Source: DASSUW01 sp036257565
GTDB taxonomy: Bacteria; Actinomycetota; Thermoleophilia; Solirubrobacterales; Solirubrobacteraceae
Direction of reading: 5' to 3'
DNA: 64,000 bases
Assembly: GCA_036257565.1 (NCBI GenBank)
Contig: DATAFH010000160.1
Location: 1 to 64,000, forward strand
Shown piece after piece: positions 50,614 to 58,973 of this stretch. A program made the position numbers and the translations under genes. The notes under the pieces were generated by a model. The model did no database searches and was not told where the DNA came from. It worked only from the letters and a program-made list of their open reading frames with translations. Numbering within the stretch: position 1 is the stretch's first letter; each line of letters starts with the position of its first letter.

Positions 50614-50969
50614 GACGGGTCCTGCTCAGCGCGTTCTTCGTCGCGGCCGGCGTCCTTCACTTCGTCAAGCCGCGCGCGTACGAGGCCATCGTCCCGACCG
50701 TGCTCCCCCGCAAGCGCGAGATCGACTACGTCAGCGGGGTCGCGGAGATCGCGGGCGGCCTCGGGGTGCTCGCCCCGCGCACGCAACGGCTCGCCGGATG
50801 GTGGCTGATCGCCACGCTGGTGGCCGTGTTCCCGGCCAACGTCAGCATGGCGGTCAACGCCGACCGCTTCCGCCGGGTGCCCGAGCCACTGCTGTGGCTG
50901 AGGCTGCCCGTGCAGGGCGCGCTGGTCGGCTGGACGTGGTGGGCGGCGGTCCGCCGCCCACCACGCTGA
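50610..50969 (+). CDS. DoxX-like membrane protein
   Basis: A 119-residue protein with four hydrophobic helices. The first contains F-F-V-A-A-G-V-L-H-F, a DoxX hallmark, followed by P-x-x-Y-E-A-I-V-P and a second helix with S-G-V-A-E-I-A-G-G-L-G-V-L. The ATG overlaps the phosphoesterase stop. It ends two bases from the end of the convergent MFS gene. DoxX proteins are linked to redox and thiol stress; here the role is unknown. Confidence 0.88.
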   Translation: MRRVLLSAFFVAAGVLHFVKPRAYEAIVPTVLPRKREIDYVSGVAEIAGGLGVLAPRTQRLAGWWLIATLVAVFPANVSMAVNADRFRRVPEPLLWLRLPVQGALVGWTWWAAVRRPPR

Positions 50970-50971
50970 AC

Positions 50972-52426
50972 TCAGGCGGCGGCGGGAACCGCCTCGACCT
51001 CGCCGCGCCTCGCCGCCTCGGCGTGCTCGCGCGAGGCGCGCCCGGATACGAGCACCGTGGCGAGGATGGCGCCGAGCACCGCGAGACCGGCACCGACGGC
51101 GAACGCGGACTGAAAGCCCTCGGTGAGGCTCACGTTGGCCGGGTTGCCGGCGGCCGCGAGGTCTTCGGTGCGGCTGTTGGCGACCGTCGCGAGGACCGCG
51201 AGGCCGAGCGCGCCGCCGATCTGCTGCGACGTGTTGATGAGCCCGGAGGCCAGCCCGGCCTCGTGCGGCTCGACGCCGCTCACCGCGGCGACGGTCATCG
51301 ACACGAACGCCAGACCGAGGCCGGCGGCCGCGAGCAGCGACGGGAACAGCACGTCGCCGACGTAGCTGCCGTTCGGCGACACCTGCGAGAACCAGACGAG
51401 CCCGCCGGCGGTGATCACGAGGCCCGTGACGAGCACCGGCTTGAAGCCGAAGCGGGTCACCAGCCCGGCCGAGGCGCCGGCCGTGATGATGATGCCCACG
51501 GCCAGCGGCAGGTAGGCGAAGCCGGCCTCGAGCGCGGAGAACCCGAGCACCTGCTGCATGTACAGGGAGATGAAGAAGAACATCGAGAACAGCGCCGCCG
51601 CGATCAGCACCGCGGACACGTTGATGCCCGTGATGGTGCGGATCCGGAAGATGCCCGGGAACGGCATGAGCGGAGCCTTGCTGCGCCGCTCGATCACGTA
51701 GAACGCGGCGATCAGCGCGAACGAAAGCGCGCCGAGCCCGATCGTCTGGGTCGAGCCCCAGCCCGCATTGTTGGCGTCGACGAGCGTGTAGACGAGCAGC
51801 GACAGCCCCGCGGTGACCGTGACGGCCCCCGCGAAGTCGAAGTGCCGGCCCTCGACGCGCGACTCGGGCAGCAGGCGCGGCGCCAGCAGCGCGGCGATGA
51901 TGCCGACGGGCACGTTGACGAACAGGACCCACTCCCAGCCGGCCCACTCGGTGAGCATGCCGCCGAGCAGCACGCCGACTGCGCCGCCGGAGCCGGCCAC
52001 GGCGCCCCACACGCCCATCGCCTTGTTGCGCTCGGCGCCCTCGGCGAAGAGGACGGTGACGAGCGACAGCGCCGCCGGCGAGAGGAGTGCGGCGCCGAGG
52101 CCCTGCACGGCGCGGGCGGCGATCAACCAGCCCTCGCTCTGGGCGAAGCCGCCGGCCAGTGAAGCGACCGCGAAGACGACAAGGCCGATCATGAACAGGC
52201 GGCGACGCCCGAGCAGGTCGGCCATACGCCCGCCGAGCAGCAGGAAGCCGCCGAAGACGAGCACATACGCATTGACGACCCACGAGAGGTTGTCCTGCGA
52301 GAACTGGAGGTCGGCACCGATCGACGGGAGCGCCACGTTGACGATCGACGCGTCGAGGATGACGACGAACTGCGCTGCGGCCAGTAGCGCGAGCGCGAGC
52401 CACTTGTTGGTGGCGGTGGATGGCAT
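50972..52426 (-). CDS. MFS drug exporter, DHA2 (EmrB/QacA) type
   Basis: A 484-residue transporter with 14 predicted helices. Diagnostic motifs are L-D-A-S-I-V-N-V-A-L-P-S-I (motif D1, about 25-37), W-V-V-N-A-Y-V-L, G-G-R-M-A-D-L-L-G-R-R-R (motif A), and G-S-G-G-A-V-G-V-L-L-G-G (motif C, antiporter). The ATG at 52426 has a good site, AGGAG, eight bases before it. The frame continues upstream, but that would erase the promoter region shared with the divergent TetR gene. It is probably repressed by that regulator. Confidence 0.95.
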   Translation of the reverse strand: MPSTATNKWLALALLAAAQFVVILDASIVNVALPSIGADLQFSQDNLSWVVNAYVLVFGGFLLLGGRMADLLGRRRLFMIGLVVFAVASLAGGFAQSEGWLIAARAVQGLGAALLSPAALSLVTVLFAEGAERNKAMGVWGAVAGSGGAVGVLLGGMLTEWAGWEWVLFVNVPVGIIAALLAPRLLPESRVEGRHFDFAGAVTVTAGLSLLVYTLVDANNAGWGSTQTIGLGALSFALIAAFYVIERRSKAPLMPFPGIFRIRTITGINVSAVLIAAALFSMFFFISLYMQQVLGFSALEAGFAYLPLAVGIIITAGASAGLVTRFGFKPVLVTGLVITAGGLVWFSQVSPNGSYVGDVLFPSLLAAAGLGLAFVSMTVAAVSGVEPHEAGLASGLINTSQQIGGALGLAVLATVANSRTEDLAAAGNPANVSLTEGFQSAFAVGAGLAVLGAILATVLVSGRASREHAEAARRGEVEAVPAAA

Positions 52427-52456
52427 GAAGACTCCTGGGGAGGAAAAGTTCGATCT

Positions 52457-52504
52457 GGAACGCCAGTTCCGGTTCTGACGGTACGATACGGAACACAGAT
52501 TCCG
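52457..52504. promoter_or_regulatory. Twin TetR operators between exporter and regulator
   Basis: Two copies of GGAAC-N5-TTCCG: 52457-52471 (spacer GCCAG) and 52490-52504 (spacer ACAGA). They are 33 bases apart, three helical turns. Both lie in the 115-base divergent gap, so repressor binding could close both promoters. Confidence 0.7.
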
Positions 52505-52541
52505 CTTGCCTAGTGGGGCTAACCGCCCTAGAGTCATCTTT

Positions 52542-53135
52542 GTGTCCGAGGTCATAGATCGACCCCTCCGCGCCGACGCCCGGCGCAACCGGGAGCGCGT
52601 GCTGAGCGCCGCGCGCGAGGTCTTCGCCGAGCAGGGACGCGACGCGCAGATGGACGACGTGGCGCGCCGTGCGGACGTCGGCGTCGGGACCGTCTACCGC
52701 CACTTCCCGACCAAGGACGCCCTCCTCACCGCGCTCAGCGACGAGATGTTCGCGGTCGTCGCCGCCCACGTGCGGACGCTGCTCGCCCGCGAAGACGCCT
52801 GGGAGGCGTTCGTCCAGGCGATGTGGTTCAGCGGCGAGAAGACCGCGGGCGACCGTGCGTTCTCCGAGATCATGGCCGCCTCGAGCGACCTGCCGCCCCG
52901 CACGTGCCCGGGCCAGGAGGACCTCATCGTCACGGTCGGCGACCTGATGGCGCGTGCCAAGGCCGAGGGCCGGATGCGGCCCGACGTCACGATCGACGAC
53001 ATCCCGCTTCTCATGTGCGGGGTCGGGAGCGCCAGCGGCATGGTGCATCCGTCGCGGCAGGCGTGGCGCCGGCACCTGGCGATCATCCTCGACGGACTGC
53101 GCGCCGAGGCCGCGTGCGCCCCGCTCCCCGATTAG
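52542..53135 (+). CDS. TetR-family transcriptional regulator
   Basis: A 197-residue regulator. The HTH is in R-R-N-R-E-R-V-L-S-A-A-R-E-V-F-A-E-Q-G ... D-D-V-A-R-R-A-D-V-G-V-G-T-V-Y-R-H-F-P-T-K (about 12-55), the canonical TetR pattern. The C-terminal ligand domain matches the TetR_C SbtR-like group (L-L-A-R-E-D-A-W-E-A-F). The GTG at 52542 leaves the twin operators upstream free. It is divergent from the MFS exporter and most likely its repressor. Confidence 0.94.
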   Translation: MSEVIDRPLRADARRNRERVLSAAREVFAEQGRDAQMDDVARRADVGVGTVYRHFPTKDALLTALSDEMFAVVAAHVRTLLAREDAWEAFVQAMWFSGEKTAGDRAFSEIMAASSDLPPRTCPGQEDLIVTVGDLMARAKAEGRMRPDVTIDDIPLLMCGVGSASGMVHPSRQAWRRHLAIILDGLRAEAACAPLPD

Positions 53136-53139
53136 GGGT

Positions 53140-53179
53140 GCCCAACGGGACATCGCTCAACACGGGATGGCCGTTGGGC
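53140..53179 (+). terminator. 9-bp inverted repeat after the TetR gene
   Basis: GCCCAACGG (53140-53148) and CCGTTGGGC (53171-53179), a perfect 9-base stem with a 22-base loop, starting five bases after the TetR stop. A C-rich run follows. It is probably a terminator that separates tetR from pepF. Confidence 0.5.
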
Positions 53180-53220
53180 CGGCCCCCCCGGTCGTCTGAA
53201 CGCGCCGTATCGTGTCGGGC

Positions 53221-55068
53221 ATGACCGCGCCCGACGTGACCGATCCCGACCTGCAGTCCGTCGCCTGGGACCTCTCCCGGCTGATCGATGATGCGGACGA
53301 CCCCGGCGCCGCCGTGTCGGAGATGCTCGCCGAGGTCCAGCAGCGCGCCGACGCGTTCGCCGAGGCCCACGCCGGCAAGGTCGCCGAGCTCGACGGCCCG
53401 GGCCTCGTGGCCGCCATGCACGAGCTCGAGGCGATGCAGGACGTCCTCGGCCGCGCCGGCTCGTACGCGATGCTCGACTTCTCGATCAACACCGCCGACC
53501 CGCCGCGCGGCGCCCTGCTCCAGAAGGTGCAGGAGGGCGCGACCCAGGCCGAGACCCGGCTGCTCTTCTTCGAGCTTGAGTGGGCCGCGCTCGACGACGC
53601 GCGGGCCGAGGAGCTACTCGCCACCGAGGGCCTCGACTTCGCCCGCCACCACCTGCGCACCGCCCGCCGCTACCGGCCGCACCTGCTCACGGAGCCCGAG
53701 GAGAAGGTGATGGCCGAGAAGAACCTCACGGGCCGGACGGCGTGGAGCCGGCTGTTCGACGAGCAGGCGTCGGCGATCACGGTCGATCTGGCGAGCGATG
53801 GCGGTCACGAGCCCGAAGGGCGGGGCAGAGGAGCGGAGCCGGTCTCGCTCGAGGTCGCGCTGTCACGCCTCTTCGCGCCCGACCGCGAGGTCCGCCGCCA
53901 CGCCGCCGAGCGCGTCACCGCGGCGCTCGAGCCCGGCCTGCGCACGCGCGGGTACGTGTTCAACACGCTGCTCGCCGACAAGATGGTCGACGACCGGCTG
54001 CGCCGCTACCCGCACTGGCTGGCGAGCCGCAACCTCGCCAACGAGGCGTCCGACGAGTCGGTCGCGGCGCTGATCGACGCGGTCCGCGCCCGCTACGAGG
54101 TGCCGCGCCGCTGGTACCGGCTGAAGGCGCAGCTGCTCGGCGTCGACCGGCTCGCGGACTACGACCGCATGGCGGCGGTCACGGCCGAGGACGAGCGCGT
54201 CGAGTGGCCCCGCGCGCGGGACATGGTGCTCGAGTCGTACGGCGCGTTCTCGGACGACCTCGGGGACCTCGCGCGGCGCTTCTTCGACGAGTCGTGGATC
54301 GACGCGCCGGTGCGTCCGAACAAGCGCGGGGGGGCGTTCTGCGCGTACACGGTGCCCTCGGTGCACCCGTACGTGATGCTCAACTACACCTACAAGCGGC
54401 GCGACGTGCTCACGCTCGCCCACGAGCTGGGGCACGGCGTGCATCCGGCGCTCGGCGCCCGCCAGGGCATCTTCCACATGGCGACGCCGCTGACGATGGC
54501 GGAGACCGCCAGCGTGTTCGGCGAGACCCTTGTGTTCGGGCGGCTGCTCGAGCAGGCGTCGACGCCGGAGTCGCGGCTCGCGCTGCTCTCGGAGAGCATC
54601 GAGGGGTCGATCGCCACGGTCTTCCGCCAGGTGGCCATGAACCGCTTCGAGCACCTCGTCCACACGGAGCGGCGGGAGGTCGGCGAGCTGGCCACGGAGC
54701 GCTTCGGCGAGCTGTGGGCGGAGTCGCAGGCCGAGCTCCTGGGCGACGCCGTCGAGCTGACCGACGGCTACCGCTCCTGGTGGTCGTACGTGCCGCACTT
54801 CATCGGCTCCCCCGGCTACGTGTACGCGTACGCGTACGGGCAGCTGCTCGCGCTCGCCGTCTACGGCCGCTACGAGGAGGAGGGCGAGGCGTTCGTGCCG
54901 GCGTACCTGCAGCTGCTCGAGGCGGGCGGCTCGCGCAGCCCGGAGGAGCTGGGCAAGATCGTGGGGGTCGATCTCACGGACCCGGGCTTCTGGGACCGCG
55001 GGCTCGACATCGTGGAGCGCCAGCTCGACGACGCCGAGGCCGCCGCCCGCGACGCGGGTCGGATCTAG
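53221..55068 (+). CDS. pepF: Oligoendopeptidase F (M3 family)
   Basis: A cytosolic zinc endopeptidase for oligopeptides. The 615-residue protein has the zinc motif H401-E-L-G-H405 and, 20-25 residues later, the third ligand glutamate in T-M-A-E-T-A-S-V-F-G-E. The C-terminal H-F-I-G-S-P-G-Y-V-Y-A-Y-A-Y-G-Q block carries the substrate His/Tyr. Length is standard for PepF. The start may be ATG 53221 or the GTG at 53212. The stop overlaps that of the convergent BNR gene by four bases. Confidence 0.95.
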   Translation: MTAPDVTDPDLQSVAWDLSRLIDDADDPGAAVSEMLAEVQQRADAFAEAHAGKVAELDGPGLVAAMHELEAMQDVLGRAGSYAMLDFSINTADPPRGALLQKVQEGATQAETRLLFFELEWAALDDARAEELLATEGLDFARHHLRTARRYRPHLLTEPEEKVMAEKNLTGRTAWSRLFDEQASAITVDLASDGGHEPEGRGRGAEPVSLEVALSRLFAPDREVRRHAAERVTAALEPGLRTRGYVFNTLLADKMVDDRLRRYPHWLASRNLANEASDESVAALIDAVRARYEVPRRWYRLKAQLLGVDRLADYDRMAAVTAEDERVEWPRARDMVLESYGAFSDDLGDLARRFFDESWIDAPVRPNKRGGAFCAYTVPSVHPYVMLNYTYKRRDVLTLAHELGHGVHPALGARQGIFHMATPLTMAETASVFGETLVFGRLLEQASTPESRLALLSESIEGSIATVFRQVAMNRFEHLVHTERREVGELATERFGELWAESQAELLGDAVELTDGYRSWWSYVPHFIGSPGYVYAYAYGQLLALAVYGRYEEEGEAFVPAYLQLLEAGGSRSPEELGKIVGVDLTDPGFWDRGLDIVERQLDDAEAAARDAGRI

Positions 55069-55964
55069 CCGCCCTTGACGAGGTCGGTGAACGTCTGGCC
55101 GCCGTCGGTCGAGCGCTTGACGGTGCCGTCGATGAGCGCGACGTAGACCGTCTCGCGGTCGGCGGCCATGGCCTGCGGCTCCCCGCCGGTCGTGCCGCGG
55201 TCCTCCCACTTCTCCCCGCCGTCGGTCGAGACCTTCACGGGGCCGCCGGGGTCGACCCGGTACAGCTCCCCGCCCTCGGACCACGCGAGCCGGACGTTGG
55301 GCGTCGGGTCGCTGGGCCGCCAGCTCGCGCCCGCGTCGCGCGAGACGAACAGGCCCTGCTCGGTGCTGCCGACCCAGCGCCGCGGATCCGACGGGTCGAC
55401 CTCGAGCGACACGACCGACATGGGCGCCGCGCGCGTCTCCCACGTGCGGCCGTCGTCGGTGCTCACGAGCACCTGCGGCTGCTGGAAGAGCGCGGCCACG
55501 AGCGTGTCGCCGGCGGGCTCGATCGCGTGGAAGTCGGCCGTCCCGAGCTCGGACACCGGCGACCAGGTGGCGCCCGCGTCCTCGGAGCGGATGAGGCCGA
55601 GCTGCGGCGGCAGCGTCTGGCCCTCGGACGGGTGGCCCGAGCCGAGCAGCTTGTCGGGGCCGGTGAAGCGCACGACGAGCGACTCGGACACCTTGCCCGA
55701 GCCGTCCGGGGTGTTGAGCCGGCCGGTCAGCTTCTCGGGCTCGCTCGCGCCCTCGGCGATACGGAAGAGCCCGGTGTTCGTGCCCATGAAGAGCGACTCG
55801 TCGGCCGGGTTGACGGTGAGGGAGCCGACGATCGGCGGGTCGCCGTCGGGGTCGACCCACGGGACGGCGACCTCGCTCGTCGCCGTTGTCGCCGTACCGT
55901 CCTCCCCGCCGCAGCCGCCGAGCGCGATCGCGAGGCAGGCGAGCGCGAGTCCCAGCCTCCTCAT
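55065..55964 (-). CDS. Lipoprotein with BNR/Asp-box beta-propeller
   Basis: A 299-residue lipoprotein. The signal ends in I-A-L-G-G-C (about 13-18). The body has at least five Asp boxes of the pattern S-x-D-x-G-x-(T/S)-W: S-E-D-A-G-A-T-W, S-T-D-D-G-R-T-W, S-R-D-A-G-A-S-W, S-T-D-G-G-E-K-W and S-T-D-G-G-Q-T-F. This predicts a beta-propeller of the sialidase/YCF48 superfamily. The sialidase catalytic Arg triad is not evident, so an enzymatic role is doubtful. It is probably anchored outside the membrane. It is seven bases downstream of the M20 deacylase. Confidence 0.87.
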   Translation of the reverse strand: MRRLGLALACLAIALGGCGGEDGTATTATSEVAVPWVDPDGDPPIVGSLTVNPADESLFMGTNTGLFRIAEGASEPEKLTGRLNTPDGSGKVSESLVVRFTGPDKLLGSGHPSEGQTLPPQLGLIRSEDAGATWSPVSELGTADFHAIEPAGDTLVAALFQQPQVLVSTDDGRTWETRAAPMSVVSLEVDPSDPRRWVGSTEQGLFVSRDAGASWRPSDPTPNVRLAWSEGGELYRVDPGGPVKVSTDGGEKWEDRGTTGGEPQAMAADRETVYVALIDGTVKRSTDGGQTFTDLVKGG

Positions 55965-55971
55965 GCGTCCA

Positions 55972-57204
55972 TCAGGGTAGGAACCGGGCGCGCGTCACGA
56001 GCCGGATGACCGTGCGGGCGACGGTCACGAGCTCGTCCACGGCGACCCACTCGTCGACCGCGTGCGCGCGCTCGATGCCGCTCGGGCCCGCCATCACGCA
56101 CGGGATGCCGCGGGCGGTGAACAGGCGCATGTCCGCGCCCCACGGGACGCCGACGACGGCGGGCCTGTCGGCGCGCTCGGCAGCGACGGCGCCGGCCACC
56201 GCGCTCACCCACGGATGGTCGGGGGAGGTCTCTCCGGGCAGGTAGGCGCCGCCCGTCCAGTGGATCTCGGCCGGCGCCTCGCCGTCGTCGAGGGCTCGGT
56301 GGACGGCGTCCTCGAGCGTGGCGCGGACGTCGGCGGCGTCGGCGCCGACCGGCATCCCGAGCCGGACCAGGAGCTCCACCCGGTCGGGCACCTGGCTCGA
56401 CCACTCGCCGCCGTGGACCTTGCCCACGAGAAGTGGATAGGGCAGCTCGAGCGTCTGCATCAGCGGGTGCTCGATGCCGGTGTTGATGCGTTGCTCGAGC
56501 TCGGCGAGCGCGTGGTGTACGCGCACGTAGCGGTCGAGCGCCGAGCAGCCCTCGAGCCTGACGGCCGCGTGGGCGGCGCGACCAGGGATGACGCACCGGA
56601 AGGTGAGCGCGCCCGCCTGCGCGCACACGACGTCGAAGGCGGTCGGCTCGGGGATCAGCGCGGCGTCGAACGCGGCGTCGCGTTCGAGCGCCGCGAAGGT
56701 GCCGAGGCCGCCATCCTCCTCGGAGGCCACGCACTGGAGCACGACCTGCGGTGCGGGAACGCCGGCGGCGCGGACGGCCCCGAGCGCGTGGACCATCGCC
56801 ACCACCGCGCCCTTCATGTCGACCGAGCCACGGCCGTAGAGGCGGCCGTCCTCGAGAGCTCCGGCCCAGGGACCGTGACGCCAGGGCAGCGTGCCGGGGC
56901 CGACGACGTCGACGTGGCCGTTGAGGGCGAGGCGCCCGGGCGCTGTGCCGTGCAAGGTGGCCGTCAGCCCCCACAGCTCGTCGCGCGGCATCTCCTCTCC
57001 GGGGTGGTCGGGATGGGCGCGCAGCGCCTCGAGCTCGTGGCGGTGGAGGTTGGTCGCAAGGCGCCGGTCTGCGGCGAGCGCGGCGAGCGCCTCGAGCACG
57101 GCACGCTCGTCGCCGGTGACGCTGGGTATCCGCACGATCGCGGCCGCATCGGCGGCCAGGGCGTCCGGGTCGAGGGCGGCGAGTGCGGCGGTTTCGGCGT
57201 CCAT
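55972..57204 (-). CDS. M20 family deacylase (ArgE/DapE/ACY1 type)
   Basis: A 410-residue two-metal hydrolase that removes acyl groups from amino acids or cuts dipeptides. Ligands are H97 and D99 in N-G-H-V-D-V-V, D129 in G-S-V-D-M-K-G, the S-E-E-D-G-G acids, I-P-E-P-T for the fourth ligand, and the terminal His in I-E-R-A-H-A-V-D-E-W. The dimerisation domain sits between about 205 and 320. The precise substrate is not readable. The ATG is at the edge of the unusual 352-base intergenic region. Confidence 0.92.
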   Translation of the reverse strand: MDAETAALAALDPDALAADAAAIVRIPSVTGDERAVLEALAALAADRRLATNLHRHELEALRAHPDHPGEEMPRDELWGLTATLHGTAPGRLALNGHVDVVGPGTLPWRHGPWAGALEDGRLYGRGSVDMKGAVVAMVHALGAVRAAGVPAPQVVLQCVASEEDGGLGTFAALERDAAFDAALIPEPTAFDVVCAQAGALTFRCVIPGRAAHAAVRLEGCSALDRYVRVHHALAELEQRINTGIEHPLMQTLELPYPLLVGKVHGGEWSSQVPDRVELLVRLGMPVGADAADVRATLEDAVHRALDDGEAPAEIHWTGGAYLPGETSPDHPWVSAVAGAVAAERADRPAVVGVPWGADMRLFTARGIPCVMAGPSGIERAHAVDEWVAVDELVTVARTVIRLVTRARFLP

Positions 57205-57556
57205 GCGGGCGGCGAGGCTACCGCCTCAGACTGACCGTTCGGGGAGTGGCGGCCTCCGGGCGGGCAGCCTAGTCTCGTTGCCAACACAAGGGTCCTCGCA
57301 GCCATCGTGGGTCGAGGTTGGGACCCGCCCCGCCCGCCAGGGGCGGGTCCCAACCTGGGCCCGTGCTGGAGGCACGGACTCGAAGACAAGACGACCGGCA
57401 ACCCCGGCGCATGATGCGCCGGCGGCCGGCCCGATCATCGACTTCGGCGCACGAGGCGCCGACGATCGGCGCCCGACTGGTTCCGGGACCCTGCTCACCG
57501 GGTGTGCGTGGTGGCCCCACCGACGGACGCGGAGCCCCCGTTAGTCTGGATTCCTG
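57205..57556. other. 352-base divergent intergenic region with hairpin array
   Basis: No protein gene is convincing here. Between 57315 and 57470 there are four stem-loops in a row. (1) A perfect 17-bp stem, 57315-57331/57340-57356, loop of 8. (2) CCGTGC/GCACGG, 57361-57366/57372-57377. (3) CCGGCGCA/TGCGCCGG, 57404-57411/57415-57422, loop of 3. (4) CCGATCATCG/CGACGATCGG, 57431-57440/57460-57469, one mismatch, with an inner GGCGC/GCGCC. A fifth small one, GGTGG/CCACC, lies at 57510-57521. The flanking genes point outwards, so ordinary terminators for them are not expected here. A structured RNA, long leaders or a palindromic repeat element are the options. Confidence 0.6.
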
Positions 57557-58129
57557 GTGCTAATTGACAGTGAGCAGGGCAATGACCACGCCGCCGATTA
57601 CCTGGGCGCGCGGGTGCGGGAGCTACGGCGAGAGCGCGGGCTCACGCTCAAGGCGCTGGGAGGCCGCGCCGGCCTCTCGCATCCGTTCCTGAGCCAGCTC
57701 GAGCGCGGGCTGGCGCGCCCGAGCGTGGGCTCGGTCGAGCGGATCGCCCGGGCGCTCGGCGTGCCCGTCATGGCGCTGTGGTCGACGCGGCGCAGCAGGC
57801 CGGCTCGCGTGGCGCGTGCGGACGAGGGGGTCTTGATCTCGCACGTCGAGCCGGGCGCTCCGGGCGGGGTCCGCGCGGTGCCGGACGACGACTCGCCGCT
57901 GCAGGTGCGCGAGTGGTCGGGCGGCAGCCGGTCCTGGCCCCGCGACAGGGACACGGTGCCGGGCGAGATCCTGCTCTACGTGGCGCGTGGCGCGCTCGAG
58001 GTCGACCTCGACGGCGCGGTCCACGCGCTCAATGAGGGAGACACGCTGCGCTTCGACGGCGAGGTCCCCCACCGCATCCGCCGCTCCGGCGGCGTCGCCA
58101 CGCGCGCGCTGCTGGTCACGCACGGCTAA
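57557..58129 (+). CDS. XRE-family regulator with C-terminal cupin
   Basis: A 190-residue regulator. The HTH_3 domain (about 15-70) reads V-R-E-L-R-R-E-R-G-L-T-L-K-A-L-G-G-R-A-G-L-S-based helices with S-Q-L-E-R-G-L-A-R-P-S-V. The cupin barrel (about 110-188) has P-G-E-I-L-L-Y-V-A-R-G-A-L-E-V and the second motif E-G-D-T-L-R-F-D-G-E-V-P-H-R. Proteins of this build (PuuR/SinR-cupin type) sense small polyamine- or amino-acid-like ligands. The GTG at 57557 lies right after the hairpin region, which may regulate it. Confidence 0.92.
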   Translation: MLIDSEQGNDHAADYLGARVRELRRERGLTLKALGGRAGLSHPFLSQLERGLARPSVGSVERIARALGVPVMALWSTRRSRPARVARADEGVLISHVEPGAPGGVRAVPDDDSPLQVREWSGGSRSWPRDRDTVPGEILLYVARGALEVDLDGAVHALNEGDTLRFDGEVPHRIRRSGGVATRALLVTHG

Positions 58130-58133
58130 GAGC

Positions 58134-58170
58134 TTCGCCCCGGGGTGATGATCGGCCGCTCCGGGGCGAA
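58134..58170. terminator. 10-bp hairpin between convergent genes
   Basis: TTCGCCCCGG (58134-58143) and CCGGGGCGAA (58161-58170), a perfect stem with a 17-base loop, between the XRE-cupin stop and the end of the PEP-mutase-like gene. Terminates either or both transcripts. Confidence 0.65.
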
Positions 58171-58181
58171 ACCCTGCGTGC

Positions 58182-58973
58182 TCACGGCCGGAACGCGAGC
58201 TCGGCGGGCGCCGGCCCGCGGGCGATGAGCGTCCCGGCGGCGCGCTGGAGCGCGGCCATCGCGACGCCCATCGAGCCAGGGCCGACGGACACACGGGCGA
58301 CGCCGAGGCGCTCGAGCTCGGCGAGCGGCGGGCCGGAGGGGGTCGCGATCAGGCTGATGGGCGCGCTCATCGCGGCGACCAGGCGCTCGATGACCGCGGG
58401 GTCGACGAGGCCGGGCACGAAGATGCAGTCGGCGCCCGCGGTGGCGTAGGCGCGGCCCCGCTCGAGGGCGAGCGCCTCCCGCTCCTCGGGCGCACCCACC
58501 TTGGCGAGGAAGACATCGGTACGAGCGTTGATCACGAACGGCACGCCGGCGCGCTCGCTGGCGTCGCGCGCCGCCGCCACCCGCTCCGCGTGCTCGTCTG
58601 CGGGGCGCAGCCCGGGCCTGGCGCCGTCCTCGAGGTTGCAGCCGACCGCACCGGCCTCGATCGCTTGCGCGATCGTCTCGCCGACGTCGGCCGCGGTCGC
58701 GCCGTAGCCGGCCTCGAGGTCGGCGCTCACGGGCAGGTCGACGGCGCTCGCGATGCGCTCCACGGCGGCCAGCATCGCGTCGCGGCTCATCGCCTCGCCG
58801 TCCGGCAGGCCGTGGGCGGCGGCGACCGACCAGCTCGCCGTGGCCAGCGCGCGGCAGCCGGGCGCGGCGGCCACCGTGCGCGCGCTCGCGGCGTCCCAGA
58901 CATTGACGAGCACGAGCAGCTCGCGGTCGTGGTGGAGGCGCCGCAGCGCCTCGGCCTTCTCGCGCGTGGTCAC
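58182..58973 (-). CDS. Isocitrate lyase/PEP mutase superfamily protein
   Basis: A 263-residue TIM-barrel protein of the ICL/PEPM group. It has V-W-D-A-A-S-A-R near residue 25, the metal region A-D-L-E-A-G-Y-G (D85, E87), G-C-N-L-E-D-G and I-N-A-R-T-D. The K-K-C-G-H loop required by isocitrate and methylisocitrate lyases is absent, so it is not one of those. It matches the widespread uncharacterised actinobacterial branch (oxaloacetate decarboxylase- or phosphonate-like chemistry possible). The start is a GTG overlapping the next upstream gene's stop by four bases. Confidence 0.88.
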   Translation of the reverse strand: MTTREKAEALRRLHHDRELLVLVNVWDAASARTVAAAPGCRALATASWSVAAAHGLPDGEAMSRDAMLAAVERIASAVDLPVSADLEAGYGATAADVGETIAQAIEAGAVGCNLEDGARPGLRPADEHAERVAAARDASERAGVPFVINARTDVFLAKVGAPEEREALALERGRAYATAGADCIFVPGLVDPAVIERLVAAMSAPISLIATPSGPPLAELERLGVARVSVGPGSMGVAMAALQRAAGTLIARGPAPAELAFRP

